NCBI GenBank assembly: GCA_038025085.1
Contig: CM076153.1
Location: 5,797,501-5,861,500, forward strand
Direction: 5' to 3'
DNA: 64,000 bases
Source: Tetragonia tetragonoides
Taxonomy: Eukaryota > Streptophyta > Magnoliopsida > Caryophyllales > Aizoaceae
How positions within the stretch are numbered: position 1 is the stretch's first letter; the number at the start of each line of letters is the position of its first letter. A model generated the notes under the pieces. That model saw only the letters and a program-made list of their open reading frames with translations. It was not told where the DNA came from and did no database searches. A program made the translations under genes and the position numbers. Shown one piece after another: positions 1 to 12,524 of the stretch.

Positions 1-3000
1 CTTGGATCTGCACAGACATCACAGAAGATACTCGCAATCAATATCCTAACTAACCATAGGAAATAAGAAATTACCCAAAAAACAATATTCTGTACATCAA
101 AATTCACTCCCAGGCTCCCAGCATAATGACAAAATCACAGGTAAACCAATGATAAGAGTATTACATTTGTGTATAGATGTTGGTCAAACAACATACCGTA
201 CCAAAGCAAATTCAGTTCAGAAAGACCAATAATAAGGTCACAGAGCATAAAAATCATGAATGGTGACAAAATACCAATTTTAACTCAGAACCATGTAGCG
301 CAATAGAGAATGCAGAAAACAAAAATAAACAAACTTTTGCAGGTTTTAATATGGAAAATGCACCTGAAGGGGATCATCTGAAACCACAGTAATCAGTGAT
401 ATATTTCTGCTCAAAAAGGATGCCTCTAATTGGAATTGACATGGTTAAATAATGAATTATAGAAAGAAGTATAATGATCGGAGGCCAAAGAAAAATTTGC
501 TGCAGACCCTTACAAGTTACTTCCCACCACCATGGTCAGATAATAGGTGACAATCAAAGAGTCCAGCAGGGAAGAATATCCAAGTCATGACTCAAGACCA
601 ATGCAGTTATCTTCTTACTGAAAAATTATCCTAAATTCCATTTACAAACCAAAGTAGGAGTAAAACAATTGCTAGAAAACAATTAGCAAATTTGCACAAT
701 AGCAAAACAAAGTTTTCAAATGGTATTTAAAAATTTCAAATGGCAGTTAATTTAGCCTTTCTGGGGATGATGTCTTCTATACTTCTCAAAGCAATAAGAA
801 AAGATTCAAACTTGAGAATGGTAGTTTTGCTCACGTAAATATTCAAACCAGTGACAAACATATATTAAAGTCATTGACTATTCAAAGCTCAAATATAATT
901 GACTATTCTGTATCAAGTATATAGTCATTGCTGCATCCAGTAACAGCAAGAGTCATTTACTCAAATCTGAAATCAATATTTGGTTAACAGGACATCCAGA
1001 TCTTTAACAATGTTTCATTGTCTTCAAGCTGTCCTCAGTTCTAATACACAAGAGGCAGTGTATTCTGCCTCACCTAATAATTCATACTGGATGTTGACTC
1101 AATCATGCACCAAAGTCTCAACTAATAATTCATACTTCTGCCAACTAGTAAAGAATTATGGAGACACTAAAGGCCATCACCAATTCATCATCAACTTACT
1201 TTATATACCAAATAATAGAAAACAAGTTCGTCATGACATGACCAAGCAATAAAATAAAGACATCCAAGGTCACATGCCGACGTTTAGGCCGAACCTGACA
1301 CTCTTTTTAAATCACAATAATCTCAAATTCGGTAAGAGTTACCCAATTAAAGAAACACTATTGGTTGAACTCCACATAGATACTTTTGACAGAAAAGGAT
1401 ATCAAAGTTCAATAAAATGATACTCAAACAAAAAGAGGGCAATACAAAACTATCCATCTCCCTCTGCCTTACATTTTTCTTTAATAAGATTCCCCGTAGA
1501 ACCAAACAAACAAGACCTGCCATCATTTATTAGATCCCCACTCACACAATAAAGTTAAGCAAACTACATTATAAGTGAAGTACAAGAATAGGACAACTCT
1601 TGGAAAATCTTTTAAGAAAATGATGATGATGATGTGTGTTTCCCCAAGGCATAAACTAGGTGATCAGAAACTCTCATTACCTCTCTCTGTAATGCCTCAT
1701 CAAGCTCCTGTTTGTCATCAGGAGTGATATCCTTTGCATACAACTGAGCCAAACAATCCCTTATCCTGAATATTCAAATATAAGTAAAATAAATAAGTCA
1801 ATCAATGCTGATATAACACAATCACTACACATTGAAGCCAAATACTATTTGAAGCCAAATTTCAATCAATAATTTTAGTGGAAGTCTCAAGTAGTGATCC
1901 ATTCATTAGAAACAAACCTTCCATGCTTTTGAAGCAAAGATCTACGGACCGATTGGGTGGGATGAGCAGTGAAGACAAGATCCACTGTCTGGTTTTTCAG
2001 GGCATCAAAGATTTCTTCTGGGGTCTTGCCTAGCTGACTAACAAGCCTCTTAAAAGTTTCCTCGATGTCAGATTCAGTAGTTGCAGAGTTCTCATCAGAC
2101 AAATCTCCCTTCTTCAGCTTCTTAATCCTACGACGATAAGCTATCTGAACCTCCTCAGCCAAGTTCGCCAAGTTAAGCATGTGAGAGAAAGACTTTGCAA
2201 CCACAATGGAGTCCCCTGGGTCCAAACTTGTGAGAACACTGCCAAGCTCATCAAGCTTCTTGGGATCATGTTTCCCTTCATACTCAGCTGAACGTTCATA
2301 ACACTCTTGGACCTACATTAATTGATTCATAAAAGTAAGGAAAGGGAGCTAAGTCAAAAATCACATATTTCATCCAATGCAAGAAAATCAACACAATTAA
2401 GTCAAGCCATCAACATAATTATTGTGATTTTTCAAGTAAGTCAACTATAAACCAGAAAGAAAGATCTATTTAATTGTCACTCTTACAAAGCATTTGACTC
2501 TCCATTTTGAAGACTTGGGACACCAGAAAAGACCAAGATCTTAACTTTGGCTGAAAATAAAGCAACATATAACATGCAAAATATCATCTTTTTCCATAAA
2601 CCCAAACAGAAACCCCATCATAAGTCAGAAAATCAGATTGCCTCAACCGTAATTCTTCCCTGTAAATCATTCCTACTCTTCAAACAGAATGGATCTTCAA
2701 ATTCAACAAAAAGTTCCAAAACCATAAATTTCCATGGGTATTTCATGAAACAGGGTTTAAAAGTGCATAATGATCAAAGCAAATCAAATCAAACACCAAC
2801 AAAGCAACAATAATTGAAGCCAATAAGAGGAAAAAAACATACAGTTTCACGAATTTCCTCTCCATGTAAGTCCTGGAGAATGTCAAGGAACCGATCCAGC
2901 AAAAGGGCATCATATTCAACCAATTTATCATCCTCAGAAACCTTTGCAGGTACCAAAAGCCTCAATTGGGCGTCAATGGACGCCATTTTCTCTATGTTAC

Positions 3001-3007
3001 CCCTCAT
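1..3007 (-). CDS. PPC: Phosphoenolpyruvate carboxylase, 5' part (exons 1-3 and first 7 nt of exon 4)
   Basis: PEPC adds bicarbonate to phosphoenolpyruvate to make oxaloacetate in the cytosol, feeding the TCA cycle and C4-acid metabolism. Exons on the minus strand are 3007-2843 (55 codons), 2312-1918, 1765-1681 and 7-1. All junctions are GT-AG and the phases agree. I chose the ATG at 3007 because it gives the plant-type N-terminus [16 protein letters not shown], whose Ser10 lies in the conserved regulatory phosphorylation motif (K-x-A-S-I-D-A-Q). Later landmarks are [33 protein letters not shown] and [18 protein letters not shown]. The third intron (8-1680) ends in TGTGCAG, and the window's first seven bases, read on the minus strand, begin the expected IQ... 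of the next exon. No lesion is seen in the visible part. The phosphorylation motif says plant-type PEPC, not bacterial-type. The remaining roughly 800 residues, including the catalytic half, lie off the left edge. Confidence 0.96.
8..1680 (-). other. Long PEPC intron 3
   Basis: This 1673-bp intron has a GTAATGAG donor at 1680 and a TGTGCAG acceptor ending at 8. I see no gene, repeat array or inverted-repeat element in it. Short open frames here (for example about 980-1252) do not resemble any protein I know. Confidence 0.85.
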
Positions 3008-3480
3008 TGTTGAATCCAAATGATTTTCCCTCACAGTTTGAGGGATAAAGGGTTTAAATCGCGAGATTCCAAGCAAACTTTTTTACCTGAAAATCGAACT
3101 GGGTTTTAACCTAAAAAATCAAACATGGAAAAAAGCAAAAACCTTTGATTAGATATATCAAGACCCAGAAAAAACCAAAACGACCCACAAAAATTTGATG
3201 GAGACCCACAAAAATATATGCTCATAAATAGTGATTGAGACAGTTGGGCAATTAAGGAATCAAAAAAGAAACATGTTACATGGCTACATGCAATTGAATA
3301 TGACATAAATATCATATGCTTCTAGTAATGTAGTAGAGTGAGATAATAAGAGAGATGATGAGCAAAAAGGGTACCCGATAAGATTTGAGAAGAGAACAGG
3401 ACCTGAGAGAGAGAGAGAGAGAGAAAACAGAGAAACTAGAGTTGAAGGATTTGAGGTCCAGAGCATTGAAGCAAAGTGGA
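3008..3480 (-). promoter_or_regulatory. PEPC 5' leader and TATA box, probable leader intron
   Basis: Reading on the minus strand there is a TATATATAG box at 3489-3481, which would place the transcription start near 3450. A CT-rich leader (a CT dinucleotide run at about 3424-3408) follows. A possible leader intron runs from the GTACCC donor near 3372 to the TTTTCAG acceptor near 3087. The leader intron is inferred from splice motifs only. Confidence 0.5.
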
Positions 3481-3989
3481 CTATATATAAGAGATCGGAG
3501 ATTGGTGATTGGATGGGAGTGAAAAGTCAAATTAACACGACGGTATTGTGCTTATTTTTTTGAATTGATTGATTTCTTTTTGGGTAAACGAGGGATTTTG
3601 GAAGAGAGTGATGATACTAATTGATAACAAAGGCTATAATCTTGCCACCAATAACTGAAAGGAATATGCTTTTTCAACGATTCTCTCTCAGGCTAATTAA
3701 GCCTTCAATAATCTTGGGTTTAATTGCATTAAATGGGGGATCAATTTTATTGTGCTCGGATTCTTTCTCCTTGGAGGAAATCCGTTTTGGTAGAAAATAG
3801 ATGAAAATGGGTTTTGAACTCAAGTTTGTTGATCATTTTTAGATTACATAATTTAAATTGTAATTGTCACTTAAAGTAAGGGTATAATGGCCGATTTATT
3901 TTAAAAGTTAACAGCGTCTCATTGTCAGTGAAATTGGTTAAATTTTTAGATATTCCCACATGTACCTAGTTGCGTACTCCATCCACTTA

Positions 3990-4608
<619 letters not shown>

Positions 4609-4611
4609 TTA

Positions 4612-5790
4612 AAAGTGAAAGTGCAACCCATTTAAAATTTGGGTCATGTGAGGCATGTGTGGTTCATCAATTCGTTTAAGTGTGGGTGTACCCAATTTGG
4701 GAACAAACGCAAGCACACATTACGTGCTGGTGAAGTTGTATGCGATGAGTATTTTCTCAAACTTTATAGATATTCTGCGCAGACTTCCTTTTGGCAAAGT
4801 TCGAGGGTACCTCATAAAATCCAGAGGGACACTAGAGTTTCCTTTTTTGTAATTTATCCATTGAGCAAATAAAGATAATGTAACACCCCAACAAGTTTCA
4901 CATTGAAAACTTGTGTGGATTTTGAATCTGTGATGCAATTATAATAGATCAAGCATTGTCACTAAAATGCACCAACAATTCCTCTTTTGGGCTTAGCCAT
5001 TGGATGATTCCACTTCCAATTTCCACACCATATTAGGTTAAAAAATGGAAATTTGAACATGGTATCAAATGTACACACGGTACTTGCTTGTTTCAACCAA
5101 TCAAATAAGGCGATAGGCCAAGTCTTTGTTAAACAAGGATGGCTAATGGTTCTACTAAATCCTCGGTTTATGAGTAGATTCCGTAGACAGTAGGCCTTTG
5201 CACAAAGGAAGAACGCAAAATCTCTCTTGCGGCCGCCGTAAGCGATAGGGCGCCATTTCCATCCAACGTCAACGCTCACGCGCCTGCTGCTGCGTGCACT
5301 TCCCTTCCCCCTTTTTCTCTTTCCTCCTGCCACTCTCCCAGTTACCCACCAAACAAGCACCACAACCCGATCAACAAGACCACAACCACCTCGACCCGTC
5401 ACCTCCAACCTCACCACCACAAGCCATCACCTGATCACCACAACCCACCTCCAACCATCACTCGTTTTCGATCGCCGAAACGTCCCGCCGATGCCCTCCC
5501 CGTGATTTAGAATCTGCTCTGCCATCTTCTTTGATCGATTGATTAATCAATCAGTTGATACGCTTCATTTTGTGCTAGGCAGCTATGTAGCTTTATCGAT
5601 GATGATGATGATGATGATGAACTGATCAATGATCAAAATAGAATAAAGTGTGACTTTTGATGTTACACTACAAATCTCTCTTCCTCAATTTTTTTTCTTT
5701 TTCGTTGTTGTTGTTGTTTAGTAAACTTAAACTTTTCTATTCTTAAAAAAAATTAAAAATGGATGCTATAGTTTAAAAAACCAACACTAT
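4612..5790. other. No gene recognised; GC-richer block and possible retroelement debris
   Basis: At about 4879 the sequence TGTAACACCCC resembles the start of a plant LTR, but I find no matching second LTR or target duplication. About 5220-5500 is unusually GC-rich and C-rich. A 152-codon minus-strand open frame (5420-4962) covers part of it and matches no family I recognise. ATG trinucleotide repeats occur near 5598. Confidence 0.4.
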
Positions 5791-6039
5791 TGGTGCGTTC
5801 TTTAGAGCTTATTCGGTCAGTTTAATTCAGTTTAGGTATCAGTTCAGTGATTTCAATTTCAGTTAAATGATGTTCAGTTTTTAGTGGTGCTGAGTTCAGA
5901 AACATACTTTTTGTCTCACATATCAAGTTATGTTTGATTCAATTCAGTGGTGTCCAGTTCAGTTCAATGATGTCCATTTCAGTGATGTTGAATTCAGTTC
6001 AGTTCAATTCTAGTAAGTTCAGCTCTAAAGAACGCACCC
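5791..6039. mobile_element. MITE-like element with GGTGCGTTCTTTAGAGCT termini
   Basis: The left end GGTGCGTTCTTTAGAGCT is repeated exactly in inverse orientation at the right end (AGCTCTAAAGAACGCACC). The inside is a degenerate CAGTTCAGTTCAGTG-type repeat. A 3-bp target duplication is not clean (TAT versus TAC), so the superfamily is uncertain; Harbinger-like is my guess from the termini. Confidence 0.65.
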
Positions 6040-6694
6040 TACATGTGGAGAAAGTGATACTAAAATTTAAGAAATAATCATCCACAAGGAAATAAAGTGA
6101 CACGTGAGTAAAAAAAACCGACAGTACAAGGTAACTATGTGATACTGTCATAAATAAATTGACGCCACAAGACAACAATATGAGACTACATACAAAAAAA
6201 TTGATAACATCACAAGACAACAAAGATGAACACTGCAACAAAATAAATTAACACTAAAATGCAAACAAGGTCACACGAGTACACAACAACGACAAAAATG
6301 ATATTACAAAGGTGATAATTTAACACTACATCAAAATATATTGACACTACATGTTGAGAAAGTGATATTGAAGTTTAAAAATTGTTAACAAGAACAAATT
6401 GATACTAGAGTAAAATAAACTAACACTACAATACAACAAGATAAAATGATACCACAAGACAATAAAGTAATATTAGAGAAAAATAAAATGATATCACAAG
6501 ACAAAAAATCTAACACTATAATGCAACAAAGTGATAATACAACATAATAAAATTATACAACAAGACGATAAAGTAATATTAGAGAAAAATAAAACGATAC
6601 CACAAGGCAATAATCTAACACTATAATGCAACAAAGTGATATTACAACATAGTAAAATGATACCACAAGGTAATAAGTTAATGATAGAGAAAAA
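6040..6694. repeat. AT-rich degenerate tandem array (about 106-bp period)
   Basis: Units read roughly AAAATGATACCACAAGACAA then TAACACTACAATGCAACAAA, with period about 106 bp where clearest (AAAGTAATATTAGAG at 6464 and 6570). The array resumes at 7963, so the Helitron described next was inserted into it. Confidence 0.65.
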
Positions 6695-7962
6695 TCATAA
6701 TATCTATATATTAGAGGCATTTTCTGACAGCATTGGAAGCGTCCACCTAAGCGAGTCATTGTAATAAAATTTTAAAATAAATATAAAATAAAAATATATG
6801 TTTTGGTATAGAATATATAGTAAAGTTGTACTTTCCTGAATCCTTAAAGAGTACACTATTAATTAGAGATTTTGGTATAGAATATATACTAAAGTTATAC
6901 TTTCCTAAATCATTAAAGAGTAGACTATTAGATTTTAAAAAGCATATCTAACTTTAGTTTCACCGGCTTAAAAAATTAAATTTCTTACACATTGGAACGA
7001 CTACGAAATATCCTTTAAAATGAGACTCATTTGTAGTATGTTCTATTGATTTACAACATTAGATGCGTCCACCTAAAAAGGTAATTAGTAAATAACTTGA
7101 CAAGCTGACACAAATAAACAGTTGCAATGTAAAATAAGAGAAAAGATACGTATATTAGTTATAAAAATTTAAAGAGCAATCTCAAGGTAAAATATAATAA
7201 AAAGAGTATGTGTATAATAAATAAATAAATGATGAATCTAAAATGATTCTAGGTTCAATCTTTAATAAGAAACTTCACCATTATCACGTATAATTTTATA
7301 ACTGTACGTAATATAGTGATCCTCCATGTTATTTTAGGGTTCCAAATTATGTTCCCTTCAACTTTATAAATTATTAATGTACTCCCTCCAGACCACAAAT
7401 AAAATTACATTAAACTTTTTGCGTTGTTCAAGACAGTACTTTGACCGCATATAACTTTGAAAAAAAAAAGCAAGCATTAAAATATGTGTTGCTATTCTAA
7501 GGTTTACGTCTAAAACTTCTGTATTTTTGAAAAGTAGTTACGTATACATTACACATTTAAACTGATTTTACCATACAAGAAAGATCATATCTTTGGAATG
7601 TTAGTTGTACACTTATATCAACATAAGAGTATTGGCGTACCAACATCAAGCACTGAAAGACTTTGAAACTATTAACTCTTGGATCATGTAACATATGAAA
7701 TGAGTTAATTGATAGTTAATTGAAATTGATGATTAGATTTTAAATTAGATAAGATGCCCTATAAAGTCATAATAATCTTATTATATAGCATTCATGATAT
7801 TAATTAGATTATATAAATATTTATCTATATATTACTATTAGTTTTTTATAAGTGACAATTACACTTTGATTTTTCGATGAGATTAATAATCACGTTATAT
7901 TAATTTTATTATATAATCACAGTCCATGCAACACACGGGTATACTCACGGGCATCCACCTAG
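6695..7962 (+). mobile_element. Non-autonomous Helitron
   Basis: The 5' end is TCATAATATCTATATATTAG, preceded by A. The 3' end is GGGCATCCACCTAG, preceded by a CACGGGTATACTCACGGG region, and is followed by T. This matches Helitron rules: 5' TC, 3' CTRR, insertion between A and T, no target duplication, no inverted repeats. Removing it joins GAGAAAAA to TAAAATAATACTCC, which restores the tandem-array sequence seen intact at about 6585 (GAGAAAAATAAAACGATACC). No Rep/helicase frame is present. A related copy lies at 56277-57145. Confidence 0.82.
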
Positions 7963-8117
7963 TAAAATAATACTCCAAGACAATAAACTAACACCACAGC
8001 GCAAAAGTGTCATTATTAGAATGACACAAAAAAAAAGAAGAAAAAAAGGGACTGCAGAGAGAAGAAAATTGACGGGAAAAAAATTAAAGGAAAGAAAGTG
8101 GGAAAATCTTAATAAAA

Positions 8118-8196
8118 AGATGCACATGAGATTCGAACCTCCTACCAATGACATAAAATGCTGGACGCTTCCCACTAGGCTAGCAAAGACTAGTGT
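8118..8196 (-). repeat. tRNA-derived SINE-like fragment
   Basis: Reverse reading shows a pol III A-box-like TAGCCTAGTGGGAAG and, about 40 bp later, a B-box GGTTCGAATCTCA. It does not form a cloverleaf, so it is not a tRNA gene. Similar split promoters occur at 14020-14110, 31998-32190 and 52325-52400. Confidence 0.45.
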
Positions 8197-8454
8197 CAAT
8201 TACTCGACTATTAAGTATCTTAAAGTAGTATGATGGCGAAATTCCGAAAAAAAAAACAAAAGTAAAGCGACGGGCTGACTTAACGCGTAAGCGCGTGTCT
8301 CGCCCTACATGATAGGGCCGCCTGATAAGAGACGGGCTGAAAGAAGAAAACAAAGCAAAGCTTGTGTATATTGGTGAAAAAAGCTTGTGTATATGATTAC
8401 TAATTAAATAAAATATTAATTTAGTTTAGGGCTTTTTTTTTTTGGAGGGGTTTC

Positions 8455-8640
8455 ACAACCAAGGATATTCACTGTGACTATTTCTCCGCGTTAGCTTGTA
8501 GGCACCTTAAAAAGTGGGACAACTGGCCAAAGAATTTAAAACTACTCCATACCTAATACGAAATTCTAACCATCCACCTTAATTAAGGATAGATGAGTTT
8601 CTAGCACTCAATTACACCTCCTTAGTTATTAGTTTCGGCC
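8455..8640. repeat. Dispersed repeat, copy 1
   Basis: The sequence runs from a TATTCACTGTGACTATTTC-like start through AACTGGCCAAAGAATTTAAA to CTAGCACTCAATTACACC. It is recognisably similar in order and wording to 35990-36150. Family unknown. The stretch 8230-8454 before it and 8640-9113 after it show nothing else I recognise. Confidence 0.4.
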
Positions 8641-9113
8641 ATTATTACATGAGTGTTCAACTGTTTATATCTACATTAGTAAAAGTAGAACTATAGAAGT
8701 ACATAACATATAAATAGCTTTCGTCAATTGCACTATAAAAATATCTATAATAATAGTCAAAATTTTACAATTATCCAGCTGACGGTCCTACACTCGTCCT
8801 ACCACTACTCTCATGCCATTAGGCACAACCAGATGTCCAGTTCTCGTATTCTTTTCCTACAATATGGGTATCAAATAAAAAATAAAAGTTGTCTAGTCTG
8901 TTGCTAACATCCCAATTCCCATGCGTCATCACAATAATTATGATAAATAAATACATTATGGCAAAAGTCTAACCAATTATCTTTTTCCTGTGGTAGGTCA
9001 TGCCGATACCTATTTTACTTATTGAAAAAAAAACACATGACAACCCATATAATTTTCAACTACCATGTCTTATTTAAGTTTTACCGCACGACTATAACAT
9101 ATACCCCTTCCGT

Positions 9114-9360
9114 TTCAGATAAATATATACAGTTACTTTTTTACGGTCTCCAATGCACTACTTTGACCATGAATATTTGTATTTAAATGAAGATATAAAT
9201 TTTTAAAAATTTGATTTTTCCGAAAGTACTTTTGAAAATGAATCTAACCATAGTATTTTTACATTGTAAATCCTTATATTTTTTCTTAAATTAACGGTCA
9301 AAGTTTTTAAACTTTGACTTTCAAAAAACAACTGTATACATTTATCTGAAACGGAAGAAG
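9114..9360. mobile_element. Stowaway-like (Tc1/mariner) MITE
   Basis: The termini CCCCTTCCGTTTCAGATAAA and, inverted, CTTCTTCCGTTTCAGATAAA are flanked by TA on both sides. The inner segment TTACTTTTTTACGGTCTCCA and the inverse pairing near TTTGACTTTCAAAAAACAAC are typical of plant Stowaway elements. No coding capacity. Confidence 0.8.
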
Positions 9361-9677
9361 TATATAGTTTAATCTGTATAAGTTGTTTTCAACATTTTTC
9401 AATAAAGTTTATAAAGAAAAATATATATTGTGTAAAACAGTGTGACTCAATATGGAAAACGAAATGACTTTATATAGAAACATGAGTGCTTTAATAATAA
9501 GTCATTCCTAAGTTACTCATGTTGCTTATATATATAACAAATCACCTTCTTTTAAAGCGACACGATAATCTCATACCAGTTTTTACCTATTTTAAGAATA
9601 AAATACACAATTATCTCATAGTAACATATTATCTAAGAATAACATGAAAAAGAGATTCTGAAACGGAAAAAGTAGTA

Positions 9678-9939
9678 CTCCCTCCGTCCCATAAAATTCT
9701 ATACGTTTACTTTTTCACGGTTTTCAAAACACCACTTTGACCGTAAATAACCACAATTATATGAATATAAAAATTATAACAATACAAGTTTTATTAAAAG
9801 TATTTTAAAAAATGAATCTAACAAAAGTATTTGCAAATTGTGAATCTTTATATATTTTCATAGATTAATGGTTAAAGTTTGTTAAGTTTGACCTTCAAAA
9901 AGCAAATGTTTAGGATTTTATGAGACGGATCGGAGGGAG
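9678..9939. mobile_element. Stowaway-like MITE (CTCCCTCCGTCCC termini)
   Basis: It begins CTCCCTCCGTCCCATAAAAT and ends in inverse orientation with ATTTTATGAGACGGATCGGA then GGGAG, flanked by TA (9676-9677 and 9940-9941). The CTCCCTCCGT terminus is the classic plant Stowaway signature. A single similar terminus at 7385 (CTCCCTCCAGACC) lies inside the Helitron and has no partner, so it is a truncated relative. Confidence 0.85.
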
Positions 9940-9941
9940 TA

Positions 9942-11132
9942 TTATAGTACTCCATCCTATATGATTTGTAATAATTGTAACTATGACAAATAATTAGAGT
10001 GGTGCTCAGAGAGAATCATGCAAGCCAGGATCTGAAGAGTCATGTTTACTTCAGGTAGCTAGCTAGCAAGCATCAGATGCAGTAGAAATTAGAAAGCAAC
10101 AACGGCCAAGCCAACACTACTACATTAGGTAGCTAGCAGGTGCATGCATATGCCTTTGGGCATGCCATGCACATTTTAATTCGTACTATTAATATTGATT
10201 TCCTCTAACGAAGGCCCGCAATGAACTTTATTCGAGCGGAAAGGGGCCGGCTTATACAAATTATCAAACATAGCATTTCGGTAATATCACGTGTATATAT
10301 AATAGAATATATATGTTATCATCTTACATACCTCTAAAAAGAGTAGTTTTAAAATATATAGATAAAATTAAAGGAGAAAATGGAGAATTAGTTGTAATTT
10401 ATCCGGTGACACCAAGCATTATTACCGTAATAATATCAGAAAATTTTCAATCTATTCATTTCGAATGAAGTACCCTTTTATTTTGAATATATAAATTAAA
10501 TTTATGGTGAAATATTACGTATAATTTCATCTAGGCATGCATCCAATTTTACTAAATTAGAAACATATACTCGTATGTAATAGAGTGAGACAAAATAAAA
10601 GTTTATCAGGAAATTTCAAACATATATGATAACACCATGTAAACAATCTTACAATGTAAGTTGTAATACTTGAAATTTTCCATAACGTAAGTTTATTGAA
10701 TTCTTAATATATTTCAATCAGTTAACTTTTAAAAATTTCAGCAATATTAGTCTTTGATCATGTCGCTCTATCTACATCCATGGCAGATCGACAAGATCAA
10801 TTGACGATATCAAAAACCTGAAGTAGAACTCTATGTATGTGTGCTATAATGTGTTATTATGATGTCAACATACACGTACTAGCATTTTTTATTATGAGAC
10901 ATTGTGACGATAATGTTGTTAGCATATTCTAAGATGCCAGTTGCCATTGGATTATTAACTTAAACAGACTGAGAGAGACGGGCAATAACGAACTTTAAAA
11001 TAGTTTATAATCTGGAGAGTGAATGAGTGATTCATCAAGTCCAAAAAAAAAAACCCTTTTAATTTTAAAAAAAAGTGCAACATTTATTTTAGCTGGATTT
11101 TCTTGTATCATGACTCTGCTTTACTTAAATTA
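9942..11132. other. Intergenic AT-rich sequence
   Basis: I see no coding region, array or bounded mobile element in this interval. Confidence 0.6.
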
Positions 11133-11339
11133 GGCTCTGTTCTCTTTAACGAAATGGTGCGGGACGGTGAGGAACGGAACGGAACGGCGCGGCGCGGATA
11201 ATTCAAAAAAATGTGAGACAAAATGAAGTACAAAATGCGGAACGGAACGGCGCGGAACCGAACGGAATAACGGATTGGAACGGTACGGAACGAAAGCCGG
11301 AACAAAATGCAGCATGAAAACGACAAAAAGAACAGGGCC
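11133..11339. mobile_element. Harbinger-like MITE with GGAACGG core
   Basis: The left end GGCTCTGTTCTCTTTAACG and inverted right end GGCCCTGTTCTTTTTGTCG are flanked by TTA on both sides (11130-11132, 11340-11342). The inside is built of GGAACGGAACGGCGCGG-type repeats, much more GC-rich than its surroundings. Non-coding. Confidence 0.78.
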
Positions 11340-11698
11340 TTATTCTAGATTATATAATGTTTTTTTAAAAAGAATTTGATCCTAGAAAAAGTTTTACTTA
11401 TAACGTTTAATTTAGTAAGTAATACTACAAGATATATATGGATAAAACTAATTTCAAATGTTAATTGGGTTCGAGTTACTTTAGGATTAATGCCAATTTT
11501 TTTTGGCCAACTCCCCAACCAAGGGCTAGGGTTCAAAACTTCGAATAGAGTTTCTAGATTTGGTCTGTCTAATACTCTATTGACAATGACAAATTAAAGT
11601 GTTAAACAATGTTTACTATAAAGTGATAAATTAGGCTCTGTATTTTGGCAAAAAAAAAAACCACTATAAAAACCTCAACTTTAAAAATTTCACAATAA

Positions 11699-11983
11699 GA
11701 GCATCTCCAATGTAAGGTTTTTAGAAAAGTTTGTAAGGTGAAAAACTTTCTCAATAAACCTTTGCCCCATAGTGTCAAACCTGAAAACCTCTAGTTTCTA
11801 CAAAGTGATTTGTCTAGATAAACCTGATTTGTGGCATGTTCTTTTTCTATATTGGGACCCTTAATATGAGGTTTTTGAAGGTCTGTAACATTGGGAGAGA
11901 GGGGTTTGTAAAAGTGGATTTTTATATTTATGATGTGGCACATCTAAAAACTCAATTAAGAGACTGTAGCATTGTAGATGCTC
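11699..11983. mobile_element. MITE with GAGCATCTCCAATG termini, copy 1
   Basis: The left end GAGCATCTCCAATGTAAGG pairs with the right end CATTGTAGATGCTC. It is flanked by TAA on the left and TTA on the right. The same family is at 20110-20642, where the TTA duplication is perfect. Non-coding; the open frame across it (11836-12111) is not a gene. Confidence 0.7.
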
Positions 11984-12520
11984 TTACCTTTGACACCTGG
12001 ATTACCACCTCTTTGACCAGTTTTCAAGGTGAGTTTATATATCAACTAGTTTTATCTCCGTGCTCCGCAAGGACTCGTGATTATCTCTCGAAAATGAAAA
12101 TAACTTCGTAAGTGATACCACATGCCTGTTTTATACTGCACAACTAATTCTATATTTGATTATTTTAGTATTTTGGAATGAAATGTCCCTTTAAATCGAT
12201 CTACATCAAAATTATAATGAATGTAAAAAAGATTGATTTATAAACATAATTTTAGCCTACATCAAAATTCTAAAAAGAAAAAAAAAAAAGATAAAGACTA
12301 ATAAACCTTTCTTTGAGTATACTAAGACTTTATTTTCTCAATTTATTATTAGTCTATTTTAGTTTAATCCAATTCAGATTAGTTAAATAGATCATGTAGG
12401 AACATTCCACTTAAATAAATTTCATTTATGCTATAAAATATTAAAGGTCAACTTAAATACATATGTCATCAAATAATTAAGGCCGGTATTGTTAGAAGTG
12501 TCATTTATTGTTATTTAACC
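11984..12520. other. Intergenic, nothing recognised
   Basis: AT-rich sequence without a recognisable gene or repeat boundary. Confidence 0.55.
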
Positions 12521-12524
12521 AGGT

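Noticed and set aside
4879..4960. TGTAACACCCC as the start of an LTR
   Set aside because: No second LTR, primer site or target duplication was found; left as a comment only.
4962..5420. 152-codon minus-strand frame as a gene
   Set aside because: No family resemblance, composition shifts abruptly within it, and no splice or promoter context supports it.
8118..8196. A functional tRNA gene
   Set aside because: A-box and B-box-like text is present, but no acceptor or anticodon stem pairs; SINE-like instead.
11836..12111. 91-codon plus-strand frame
   Set aside because: Runs across the MITE at 11699-11983 into anonymous sequence; no protein resemblance.
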